Shown here: positions 8,316 to 15,681 of the stretch, one piece after another | How the letters are laid out: each line of letters begins with the position of its first letter | How positions within the stretch are numbered: the stretch's first letter is position 1 | Origin: Paracoccaceae bacterium | GTDB lineage: Bacteria; Pseudomonadota; Alphaproteobacteria; Rhodobacterales; Rhodobacteraceae | Length of the DNA: 33,870 nucleotides | Assembly (NCBI GenBank): GCA_030066175.1 | Contig: JASJCC010000013.1 | Span: 1-33,870 of the forward strand | Direction of reading: 5' to 3' | Program-made: the position numbers and the translations under genes | Notes under the pieces: generated by a model | What the model was told of the DNA's origin: nothing | Databases searched by the model: none | The model's input: only the letters and a program-made list of their open reading frames with translations

Positions 8316-8506
8316 GTCCACCAAAAATGTATCGTTTTTCTCCCGGGGCGCGTATACTGCTTCCGGGGTTAACGTATATTATTAAGATATTGTTTTTAAT
8401 AGGAAAAACTCCGCTGCATTGCAAAAAATCCGTTGTGCGGAAATCCCGGATCGTGCAAGTTGAGCGTGCGGAAATCGTCCGCGTTCAACCTAGAAAGGAA
8501 ATCGTC
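8316..8506 (+). promoter_or_regulatory. Leader/promoter region of the 28-aa peptide gene
   Basis: A GC-poor patch around 8350-8405 (TATACT at 8352, TATATTATTAAGATATTG) probably holds the promoter. GTGCGGAAATC occurs twice in direct orientation (8435-8445 and 8466-8476, 31 bp apart). An imperfect hairpin spans 8459-8489 (GTTGA/TCAAC outer, GCGGA/TCCGC inner, AATCG loop). The ten bases GGAAATCGTC recur at 8470-8479 and again directly before the start codon. Confidence 0.45.
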
Positions 8507-8593
8507 ATGAAGACCGATCAGAAAGTTCTGGCCGAGCAACTGGAAGCCGCCAAAGCGGTGAAAGGCTCGCTGTTCTGCCTGGGCTACCGCTAA
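8507..8593 (+). CDS. 28-aa peptide ending Gly-Tyr-Arg
   Basis: Begins with ATG after AGAAAGGA at normal spacing and encodes 28 residues: a helical, Lys/Glu/Ala-rich N-terminus (residues 1-19) and a distinct tail GSLFCLGYR with the only Cys, Tyr and Arg. Too short for most gene finders. No family recognised. Structured RNA sequence follows, then a PLP enzyme and a clan CD protease-like protein. The leader-plus-tail layout and the good ribosome site suggest a RiPP precursor or a scaffold peptide. The Tyr-Arg end is shared with the 52-aa peptide at 13693, which is the main reason to take both seriously. Confidence 0.65.
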   Translation: MKTDQKVLAEQLEAAKAVKGSLFCLGYR

Positions 8594-8597
8594 GTCG

Positions 8598-8657
8598 CCC
8601 GACCGGCGCAAGCCGGGCCTCGCCTCTGGACTGGATTGCCCGGTCGAGAAGCGAGGC
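8598..8657 (+). other. Candidate structured RNA (interleaved inverted repeats)
   Basis: Arms CGACCGG (8600-8606) and CCGGTCG (8640-8646) interleave with GCCTCGC (8617-8623) and GCGAGGC (8651-8657), a pseudoknot-like order. A competing small hairpin CCGGC-GCAA-GCCGG lies at 8603-8616. The element sits between the 28-aa peptide and the aminotransferase gene and could set their expression ratio. Confidence 0.4.
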
Positions 8658-8699
8658 AACAGCGCGGCGTCCCACTGGAAAGGAGTATTGGCAATCAAC

Positions 8700-9929
8700 A
8701 TGCAAGAGATCCTAACCAAACCGCTTGATGTGCCGTCAGACGGCAATGCGTCAGGTCATATGTTCGATGAGAATGATCTCAGCGTCTTACAGGGCATCCT
8801 GCAAAGTGGTGTTCTCAACGTCACACGCGGTAGCGTGGCCAAGCAGCTTGAGGCCCAACTGGGCGAAAAGATGGGCTTTCGTCATGTGCATTGCTGCAAC
8901 TCTGGGACCGCGGCTGTTCACGCTGCCATCGCAGCGCTCGACCTCGAGCCTGGCACCGAGGTCATAACGACTCCCCTGACAGACTTTGGCGGTGTGGCGC
9001 CTATCCTGTGGCAAGGTTGCATACCCGTCTTTGCAGATATCGACCCCCACAATCTGATTATCACCGCCGAAGCGATCCGGGCGGTACTGTCCGACCGTAC
9101 CGGTGCAATCATTGTCACACATCTTTTCGGGAACGCTGCCGGGATCGATTACATCCTGGATTTGGCGCGCACCCGCGGATTGCCCGTGATCGAAGACTGC
9201 GCGCAAGCGATTGGCACGTTGGATCGGGGCCGTCAGGTCGGCGATTTGGGCGATCTGGCCTGTTTCAGCATGCAACAGACCAAGCAGATATCGACAGGTG
9301 AGGGCGGGTTTGTCGCAAGCAACAACCCAAAGCTGGCCGCCCGCGTGCATCAGTTCATGAACAAGTCGCGCAACTACGACGACCCTTGGCCGGATCACCA
9401 TTTTCTTTCGATGAATTTCCGGATGACCGAACTTCAGGCAGCCGTTGCGCTTCCGCAGCTTGCCCGCATCGACGAAATGACCGACGCGCGTCGTGCCGCT
9501 GCAGCTGTCCTAGATGATCGGCTGGCGCGAATACCGGGGCTGACCCCAATCACCTGCGCGCCGCAAGTGAAGCACAGCTATTGGCGCTACGCATTCCACG
9601 TCGACCCTGGCAGTGCCGGCATGAACAACACTTCGCTTGGTGCCGCTTTAAAGAAAGTCGGGATTTCCAACGGCCCGCGTTACCAAAGCCCCGCCATGGA
9701 GTGGACGGTCATGCGCGAACGCAAGACGTTTGGAAACAGCGGCTATCCCTTCACGCTGGCCAGACCAGAGGCGCTGGATTACGACCCGGCCCGTTGGCCT
9801 GGCCTCGCCGCAGGGCAGAATAGCGTGCTTGTTCTGCCATGGACGGCCCGGCATACGCCCGAACTGTCGGGTCAGATTGCAGATATGATTGAGTTGTCGC
9901 TGCATGAGTTTGGAACGGCTGGGGCATGA
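8700..9929 (+). CDS. DegT/DnrJ/EryC1-family PLP aminotransferase
   Basis: 409 aa from ATG 8700; a TTG at 8688 lies only 2 nt from the GGAAAGGAG box, whereas the ATG is 14 nt away, so the start is uncertain. Family features: SGTAAVH (68-74), the cofactor-binding EDCAQA (165-170), the Schiff-base lysine K195 in QQTKQISTGEGG, and MNFRMTELQAA. These enzymes transaminate keto-sugars or, in AHBA-synthase-like members, catalyse dehydration/aromatisation. The lysine is present, so catalysis is expected. It is coupled by a 4-nt overlap to the 716-aa protein. Substrate unknown; a nucleotide sugar from the ArnA-like enzyme is one option. Confidence 0.9.
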   Translation: MQEILTKPLDVPSDGNASGHMFDENDLSVLQGILQSGVLNVTRGSVAKQLEAQLGEKMGFRHVHCCNSGTAAVHAAIAALDLEPGTEVITTPLTDFGGVAPILWQGCIPVFADIDPHNLIITAEAIRAVLSDRTGAIIVTHLFGNAAGIDYILDLARTRGLPVIEDCAQAIGTLDRGRQVGDLGDLACFSMQQTKQISTGEGGFVASNNPKLAARVHQFMNKSRNYDDPWPDHHFLSMNFRMTELQAAVALPQLARIDEMTDARRAAAAVLDDRLARIPGLTPITCAPQVKHSYWRYAFHVDPGSAGMNNTSLGAALKKVGISNGPRYQSPAMEWTVMRERKTFGNSGYPFTLARPEALDYDPARWPGLAAGQNSVLVLPWTARHTPELSGQIADMIELSLHEFGTAGA

Positions 9930-12076
9930 CGGTCTGCGACGACGTTGTTTTGTCAGGGGGGACCGAGGTTAGCGTCCAGACAACCTTGGGCGCCTATGCC
10001 CTTGCCGTCTGCGCTTGGTGCGAGTCCCGTTCGGGACCGCCGCCTTCGCTTGGCATCGACCTGCCAGATGAGACTAGTTTTGCCGAAGAAGCCCTCTTTC
10101 GAGGCGCAATAACAACCTCGCCGCGCCCACAAGACCCCACGGTGATTGGCCTACGCCAAGATGGCTATTGTGCCTTGGCGGTGAGCCATGCCGCCATGGC
10201 GGGGAAACGCCTGGAATTGGTTGAAGATCTTGATGCGTTGGAACAGCTCTTGCCGCAGCTGACCGGGGCAAGATCGGTGACACTGACGCTTTCACCGCAA
10301 AGCTGTGTGCATTTCGGCGCGGATCGGATCGCTGGGATTTTTCGTGCGGCCAACATCGACAATTGGGGTGTTCTGTCGGGGTTGGGGTTGCCGGAGGCCA
10401 GCCGGCTGATCGCGAGGTTGGCCGCAAGACGCCCGGCGACGCAACTCACTGGCGCGCTCTATTGCGGTTTTCAAAGCGCGGAGCGCAGTCCCCGACTGGA
10501 GAGGTTGTTCAGTCAGGACGTCGATGAACAGCCGATGCCGCTGAAAATCGCGGGCCCGGCCAAGAGCCTGACCTATTTTCGCGGGCACGGCAGATCGCAT
10601 TGCGGCCTGGACGGCAATATCTGCACAAAATCCAGTGCCTCCGCCGCCGGTGATACAGTGTGCTCCGGCCAGTCGGAGTGCATGTTTCCAAGTTTTGACA
10701 GGCGTCCCGCCCGCGAATTTGCACTCGACTTCTGCGTGTTGGACGTATGCGCGCCCGGGGCGTTTCGGCCACGGGGCCCGGGTGCAGATGAAGGTTTCAA
10801 CCTCGCTCTGCATCTACAGGCCGGATCGGCAACCTGTGTTCTGGCGCCATACAGGTATCATTCGTCGGCGGGGTTTTCACCGTACCTCACCTGGCATCTC
10901 GCGCAACGCGGTGCCACGGCGGGTGAGATACAACAGGCGCTTAATGCGTATTTCGAAACCCGGTTTGATCAGCATCCGCCTTACCTGCTGTTGGGTGATC
11001 CCGATATGCGTATCGCCGAGCCCGCGACACCGTCGCCCGAGGCCGCAAGCCTCCACGCCGACAACCCTGTAATCGAAGTCAGCCCCGGTATGACGCGGTT
11101 TTACGTTTTGGACGGTGCCTGGCCGGCCGAGCCAACCCTGCATTCCGACGAAACCGGCCTGTTCACGCGCAGTCTGGCAGAGCGGGTCGAAATCGATGGC
11201 ACAAAAGGGCTGATGGTGGCCTGGGACAAAGCAGCCCCGGCGGGCGTTCACCGGCTGGATCGCCTGAACCGTACTGATGAGGGGCGGCTCACAGCGGAGG
11301 GGATCAAGCAATGGCTTACAAACGCTGCGCGTCTGCCAATCGCCAAAGAAGAACCCGTTACAGCGCTCACCGAAGCGCTGACCACCGCAACGCGGTTTGA
11401 GTCCTTCTACGCGGGCGCCCAAAGCGCGATACTGGTGGATGGTGGTTTGCATAAGTTAGAGCGGGACATCTCAACATCGCTGACGGGTTTGCTGGACAGC
11501 GCCGGGCGGGAGCTGTTGGACGATTTCAGAAAACGAGCTGCCGTAAACGATGCCTGGCTGCCTGTGGATTTGGCACAGAATTCCGGCATGTCTTGGGTCA
11601 GCAGCCGATTGAGCGGCGATTGCTGTCCGCATTGTGACGGGCTTTTGTTGACCCGTACCTATCGAGTTGGGTTTTTCAATCCGGTTCTGCGTGAGGTTAA
11701 GGAATGCGAACATCACCTTCTTGTATCAGACCGGCCGCAAAGTGATCCTTTAGGCGATCTGCGGTTCGACTGCCCGGAAACCGCACCCTTGGGGCGGCCC
11801 TTTGAGCTGGCGGTAACCGGTCGCAACGATGCGGCTTATCCTGTGCACCTTTTGGCCTGCGTGTCGATCGTGCGTCAGCAGGTCGACCCATCCGACATCG
11901 TGATCGCACCTGATATCCAGAGTGTGGTGATTGAACCCGGGCAGCGCTTTGATTTGATGTTCGATCTGACCCTGGGTCAGACCGCGTGGGCCATGGGCCA
12001 CAATGTGCAGGCCATTCTGCTCTGCAACGGCGGTGCAATCAGCCTCTACCGTCAGGTGCAATTCACCCGCAACTGA
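9926..12076 (+). CDS. 716-aa protein with caspase/gingipain-like (clan CD) protease signature
   Basis: Not assignable to a named family. The central part resembles C25/CHAT-type caspase-fold proteases: hydrophobic strand then GHG (H221 in YFRGHGRSHCG), a second strand FCVLDVC with candidate nucleophile C275, then a run corresponding to the usual 'LLxxGA' helix and finally YLLLGDPDMRI (354-363), which strongly recalls the LLGDPxLR end of gingipain-like domains. Residues 1-200 are of unknown function. A CCPHC cluster (566-570) may bind metal, and the C-terminus (about 610-716) looks like an all-beta domain. It starts at a 4-nt ATGA overlap with the aminotransferase gene. Inferred role: cleavage or release of a modified peptide, perhaps the 28-aa or 52-aa one. 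Protease activity itself is unproven. Confidence 0.6.
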   Translation: MTVCDDVVLSGGTEVSVQTTLGAYALAVCAWCESRSGPPPSLGIDLPDETSFAEEALFRGAITTSPRPQDPTVIGLRQDGYCALAVSHAAMAGKRLELVEDLDALEQLLPQLTGARSVTLTLSPQSCVHFGADRIAGIFRAANIDNWGVLSGLGLPEASRLIARLAARRPATQLTGALYCGFQSAERSPRLERLFSQDVDEQPMPLKIAGPAKSLTYFRGHGRSHCGLDGNICTKSSASAAGDTVCSGQSECMFPSFDRRPAREFALDFCVLDVCAPGAFRPRGPGADEGFNLALHLQAGSATCVLAPYRYHSSAGFSPYLTWHLAQRGATAGEIQQALNAYFETRFDQHPPYLLLGDPDMRIAEPATPSPEAASLHADNPVIEVSPGMTRFYVLDGAWPAEPTLHSDETGLFTRSLAERVEIDGTKGLMVAWDKAAPAGVHRLDRLNRTDEGRLTAEGIKQWLTNAARLPIAKEEPVTALTEALTTATRFESFYAGAQSAILVDGGLHKLERDISTSLTGLLDSAGRELLDDFRKRAAVNDAWLPVDLAQNSGMSWVSSRLSGDCCPHCDGLLLTRTYRVGFFNPVLREVKECEHHLLVSDRPQSDPLGDLRFDCPETAPLGRPFELAVTGRNDAAYPVHLLACVSIVRQQVDPSDIVIAPDIQSVVIEPGQRFDLMFDLTLGQTAWAMGHNVQAILLCNGGAISLYRQVQFTRN

Positions 12077-12092
12077 CGCCGGGCGTCAGTTG
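12070..12092. terminator. Bidirectional terminator palindrome containing both stop codons
   Basis: Two 11-bp arms, CAACTGACGCC and GGCGTCAGTTG, separated by one G. The stop codon of the rightward 716-aa gene (12074-12076) and that of the leftward tyrosyl-tRNA synthetase (12086-12088) lie inside opposite arms, so each transcript can end with the same hairpin. Confidence 0.8.
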
Positions 12093-13360
12093 ACCACCCG
12101 AATGAAGTGATGCTGTTTGCGTCCTTTGGTGATCTTGATCGTGTCGTCTTGCAGGTCGCTTTCGCCAAGAACCCGATCATATTGCGACACAGGCTGATCG
12201 TTCACTTTGATGGCGTTCCCGTCCATCAAACGCCGCCCTTCCTTTTTCGACGGCAAAAGACCGACATCGAGCATGAAGTCCTGCAGGCGAATACCGGATT
12301 TCAATGCGTCAAGCGTGACTTCCGTCTGCGGCGCTCCTTCGCTGAAATGCTGTTCGCCGAAGACGCCCGCAGCGGCCGACGCAGCCTCATCGGCGGCATC
12401 GCGGCCGTGCAGCATCGCGGTTGCCTCATTCGCCAAGAGGATCTTGCCGTCATTCATCTCGGCGCCTTCCAGCGTTTCGATACGGGCAATTTCATCCAGC
12501 GGGACAGCGGTGAACAGGCGCAAGAACCTCGCGGTATCTGTGTCCTGCACATTGCGCCAGTATTGCCAGTAGTCATAAGGCGACAGCAAATCCGCGTTCA
12601 GCCAGATCGCGCCGCTTTCGGTTTTGCCCATCTTCTTTCCGTCAGAAGTCGTGATCAGCGGGCATGTCAGTGCAAAAGTGTCATCGAAGCCCATCCGCCG
12701 ACACAGATCCACACCCGAGATAACATTGCCCCACTGATCTGATCCGCCCATCTGCAACACGCAGTTGTAAAGCTCGCGCAACTTCAGAAAGTCGTAGGAC
12801 TGCAGAAGTGTGTAGTTGAACTCGATAAACGAAAGCTCTTGTTCACGCTGCAACCGCTCGCGGGCGGTTTCCAAAGACAACAGGCGGTTGACCGAGAATT
12901 TTGATCCGATTTCCCGCAAGAAGTCGATGTATTTCACATCGCGCATCCAGTCGTCGTTATCCACCATCAATGCCGCGTTTTCTGACGCATCAAAGTCGAT
13001 GAACCGGTGAAAGGTCTGCTTGAGGCTGGCCTTGTTCTTGTCGACCTGTTCCTGCGGCATGATCGTGCGGGACTTGTCTTTGCCTGATGGATCGCCAACT
13101 TTGGTCGTCGCTCCGCCGATCAAGGCGATCGGCTGGTGCCCGGTTTGTTGCAGCCAGTAAAGCCGCATGATCTGAACCAGGTTGCCGATGTGAAACGAAG
13201 GCGCTGTGCAGTCAAAGCCGATATACCCGGTTAGCGGCCCGTCAAACAGCCGCTGATCCAATTCTTGCGGATGTGAGCACTGGTAATAGAAGCCACGCTC
13301 GACGGCGATATTCATGAAGTCGGATTTCGGCTTGAAATCAAGAAGTACCGGCGTGACCAT
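12086..13360 (-). CDS. tyrS: Tyrosyl-tRNA synthetase
   Basis: 424 aa from ATG 13360, which has GGAG 8 nt upstream; further upstream codons are not conserved. Class I synthetase signatures: HIGN (57-60), the tyrosine-binding region around 48-52 and 204-214 (QMGGSDQWGN), KMGKT (243-247, the KMSKS equivalent), and a C-terminal S4 RNA-binding domain (about 360-424). All core motifs are intact, so it should charge tRNA-Tyr. Its location is odd: it lies inside the biosynthetic island between two small genes whose peptides end Tyr-Arg, and is convergent with the putative protease. It may be a second, resistance-type copy; whether the genome has another tyrS cannot be seen here. Confidence 0.95.
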   Translation of the reverse strand: MVTPVLLDFKPKSDFMNIAVERGFYYQCSHPQELDQRLFDGPLTGYIGFDCTAPSFHIGNLVQIMRLYWLQQTGHQPIALIGGATTKVGDPSGKDKSRTIMPQEQVDKNKASLKQTFHRFIDFDASENAALMVDNDDWMRDVKYIDFLREIGSKFSVNRLLSLETARERLQREQELSFIEFNYTLLQSYDFLKLRELYNCVLQMGGSDQWGNVISGVDLCRRMGFDDTFALTCPLITTSDGKKMGKTESGAIWLNADLLSPYDYWQYWRNVQDTDTARFLRLFTAVPLDEIARIETLEGAEMNDGKILLANEATAMLHGRDAADEAASAAAGVFGEQHFSEGAPQTEVTLDALKSGIRLQDFMLDVGLLPSKKEGRRLMDGNAIKVNDQPVSQYDRVLGESDLQDDTIKITKGRKQHHFIRVVN

Positions 13361-13692
13361 TGCATATGCTCCGTGTTTATTTGGGCAAAGCGTGTGACGA
13401 GGCGACTGGCGCGAGGGGCCCAACAGGTGGCATCGGCCACAAGTCCGACACCGCAGCTGTGGGCTGCTGTTGATTACCCAAGATGTATTCTGTCCGCAAC
13501 GCGAAAACGCGCGTGTGCGCGTGCAATTGCAGCATGCAAGCGCGGTCGCTATCGCTCGCCGGCGTCAAAATCTCGTCGCTGTGGCCAGGTGCGTGAATTT
13601 CCCGTTAAAGGCGATTTTTTTGGGCAAACTACTTCCGCTTAAGGAGATTTTCGGATAGGGTTCTCGAACGTAAATTGAAAAGGAATTCTATC
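13361..13692. other. 332-bp intergenic region, divergent promoters expected
   Basis: Lies between the starts of tyrS (leftward) and the 52-aa peptide (rightward), so it must contain promoters for both, but no convincing -35/-10 pair was found. A perfect 10-bp palindrome TGCAATTGCA occupies 13522-13531, a possible operator. A T7 tract occurs near 13615. A short leftward open frame here lacks a ribosome site and is not called. Confidence 0.4.
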
Positions 13693-13851
13693 ATGCAAGA
13701 AGCAGAAATTGACGTTAAGCGTGTCCGTGATCTTTCTATTGAACGGCTGAAGATCAGCGAGAAGATCAAGGAATTGGAACTGCAGGCAGCTAAGCTTGAT
13801 GGCGAACTGGTGGCTTCGGGTGTGAAGCTGGCCGATCTCGCCTACAGATAG
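13693..13851 (+). CDS. 52-aa peptide ending Ala-Tyr-Arg
   Basis: ATG preceded by AAAAGGA at normal spacing. The first 38 residues are a strongly charged, heptad-like Leu/Ile/Lys/Glu helix (probable coiled coil), followed by GELVASG and the tail KLADLAYR. No family recognised. It is a single-gene unit between two leftward genes and ends at a convergent hairpin. The C-terminal Tyr-Arg and the pattern 'AAK...G.L...YR' echo the 28-aa peptide, supporting a scaffold or precursor role. It could instead be a small regulatory or chaperone-like helical protein. Confidence 0.6.
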   Translation: MQEAEIDVKRVRDLSIERLKISEKIKELELQAAKLDGELVASGVKLADLAYR

Positions 13852-13887
13852 CCTCAGCACAACGGTAGACAGTTACAAAACACTGGT

Positions 13888-13921
13888 CCGGGCGAAGGCC
13901 TTTTCGCGTCACTTCGCCCGG
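13888..13921. terminator. Convergent terminator hairpin
   Basis: Perfect 10-bp arms CCGGGCGAAG and CTTCGCCCGG with a 14-nt loop. It lies between the 52-aa peptide and the convergent phosphatase gene and overlaps the last codons of the latter. Leftward, TTTT follows shortly after the stem, as expected for an intrinsic terminator. Confidence 0.7.
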
Positions 13922-15576
13922 CCCACATGGGACATCACTTCCAACACCACCTCGCGGGAGCCAGCGTAGAACGGCGACCGCTGATGCACGTCGGTTGGCG
14001 CAGGCGCGTTCTGCGAGTCCAGCCGGGACTGGTTGTTATAGGCCAGCCCTCCCGCCGCAGCGATGATCCGCGACATCGGGTTGCATTCGTAAACCAGCCG
14101 CAATTTGCCGTCTTGCCGCCGAGCGTCGCCGGGCACTGCAAAGAACCCGCCCGTCATCATTATCCGGTGGATATCCGCAACCATCGCGCCCGAGAAGCGC
14201 GAAACAAAGAACCGCGAACCGCCCGAGTTGCGTGCGTGAACTGCGGCCATGGCGCGTTGAAACCCGTCGTCCCAATAGGCAGCGTTGGCTTCGTTGACCG
14301 ACACTGTGCCGCAGTTGTCAGGCATTTTGTAATCCGTCGCTCGTAGGGTGAAAGCTTCGGCGTGAGGATCAAACGCGAAGATCGCCACAGAGCCTGCCAG
14401 TTCGATCACCAGCTGCAACGGCTGGCCCAAAACCATGTAGCCGGACAGCGCCAGTTCAGACGCCGGCCGCAGGTATTCCTCGGGCAATGGGATGCCCACC
14501 CGGCGCCGGGGAAGAACGCCGAAAACGGTGCCGACCGTCGCGCCAAATGCAATGTTGTCCGAACCGTCCAACGGGTCCAACACCACCAAAAACGGTGCGG
14601 GTTCGTGGCCTGGACATGGTTCTGGGCTCTCGCGTTCTTCAGACAACACGCCGGCCACGGCAGGGCAGGTTGAAAGCGCCTCGGAGTAGATCGTTTGCGC
14701 AAGCGCATCCATGTATTTGCCGGGTTCTGTCCAGTCTTCGGAAAGTCTGCCGTCGCCACCAATCGCAGGCAGGAGCGCGCGGGAAATGGCGTTGGAGAGC
14801 CGAACGCCCGCCATGGCAAGGGCCTCCCCAACTTTGGCCAACTGTTCTGCGTTTGGCACCTTGCTCGCGGCTATGAATGTCGAAAGCGACTGAGCTCCAA
14901 GTGAAGAAATGGCACCCGTCACAGGTTCACGGACACCAGGTGCTGTCGGCGCGTCGCGCAAAGCCTCCTGTAGGTCGCCTTGCCAGTACAGCCCCTCGGA
15001 CAAGTTGTGGTGAAAGCGCTTTTCCTGCAGCGCTTTTGCCAGATAGGGCGTGGCCGCTTCAAAACTGCGCACATGCAAACGCTGCAAAATGGCCAAGGCA
15101 CTGTCGCGTGGCAGGCGTTCGGCAAGCATGAAGTCCAAAAGCTGCACCAGGCCGTCATCGTCAGTTAGATGCGTCAGCGGCATCACCGTCCACGTCTTAT
15201 GCGTGTCTTCCTGTGGAAGGCTGCGTGGACCCGAGCCTCCGATGACTTGCAGCTTTGGTCGTGACGGGGTTCCGGACTGCCGCGCGCAGCGGTCGTGGAC
15301 GATTTCGATGTGATCAACCACTCCGGTGGCATGGTTAAAGCGCCATTGCATGGCACCGTCGGCGGCTGAGGCAATATCAGAATGGCAGTGATCGCATTGC
15401 CAAGTGCCAGGACGCTCAGATACCCAGTTGAGCATACGCTGCAGAACGTCAGATATTTCAAGGGTTTGCTCTGTCAGGCCAAAGCGCGCGGTGAAGGTTT
15501 TTTCGGCGGCTTCAAGTACATCCCGAGGCACCTGCACGGTGCAGAATTCCCGGCCTTTGGGCGCGCTTTCAGCCAT
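13909..15576 (-). CDS. Class I fructose-1,6-bisphosphatase domain with N-terminal CxxC extension
   Basis: 555 aa from ATG 15576 (GAAGGA box 6 nt upstream), versus about 330-350 for usual FBPases. Residues from about 220 onward carry the family signatures: LSEERE (311-316), DPLDGSDN (334-341), KLRLVYECNPM (491-501) and HQRSPFYAGS (531-540). The first 215 residues are not part of FBPase: they hold CDHC (61-64) and a later His/Cys (H94, C97) that could form a zinc site, and a helical stretch at 140-210. Metal-binding residues of the phosphatase look intact, so it is probably an active sugar- or polyol-phosphate phosphatase. Its placement in this island suggests a dedicated biosynthetic or regulatory role rather than gluconeogenesis. 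Confidence 0.85.
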   Translation of the reverse strand: MAESAPKGREFCTVQVPRDVLEAAEKTFTARFGLTEQTLEISDVLQRMLNWVSERPGTWQCDHCHSDIASAADGAMQWRFNHATGVVDHIEIVHDRCARQSGTPSRPKLQVIGGSGPRSLPQEDTHKTWTVMPLTHLTDDDGLVQLLDFMLAERLPRDSALAILQRLHVRSFEAATPYLAKALQEKRFHHNLSEGLYWQGDLQEALRDAPTAPGVREPVTGAISSLGAQSLSTFIAASKVPNAEQLAKVGEALAMAGVRLSNAISRALLPAIGGDGRLSEDWTEPGKYMDALAQTIYSEALSTCPAVAGVLSEERESPEPCPGHEPAPFLVVLDPLDGSDNIAFGATVGTVFGVLPRRRVGIPLPEEYLRPASELALSGYMVLGQPLQLVIELAGSVAIFAFDPHAEAFTLRATDYKMPDNCGTVSVNEANAAYWDDGFQRAMAAVHARNSGGSRFFVSRFSGAMVADIHRIMMTGGFFAVPGDARRQDGKLRLVYECNPMSRIIAAAGGLAYNNQSRLDSQNAPAPTDVHQRSPFYAGSREVVLEVMSHVGRAK

Positions 15577-15681
15577 GGCAAATCCTTCGCAAATCAAACA
15601 CCCCAGTGTTAATTGACAACCCTTTGGCGATCAAGTAGCCACGGACATTATCTATAGTCGAATTCTCTGGCTAAGGCCCGC
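15577..15681. promoter_or_regulatory. Divergent promoter region
   Basis: Separates the leftward phosphatase gene from the rightward Nudix gene. A perfect TTGACA (15613-15618) and the AT-rich TTATCTATAGT (15648-15658) are present, but their spacing does not fit one promoter, so they may belong to different starts. Confidence 0.4.

Noticed and set aside
8507-8593. PQQ or mycofactocin precursor identity for the 28-aa peptide
   Set aside because: PqqA needs a Glu-x-x-x-Tyr core and PqqB-E genes; MftA ends in Val-Tyr with mft genes. Neither is present.
13377-13568. 63-codon leftward frame upstream of tyrS as a leader peptide
   Set aside because: No ribosome site and no regulatory Tyr codon run; T-box type control is not expected in alphaproteobacteria and no T-box motif is seen.
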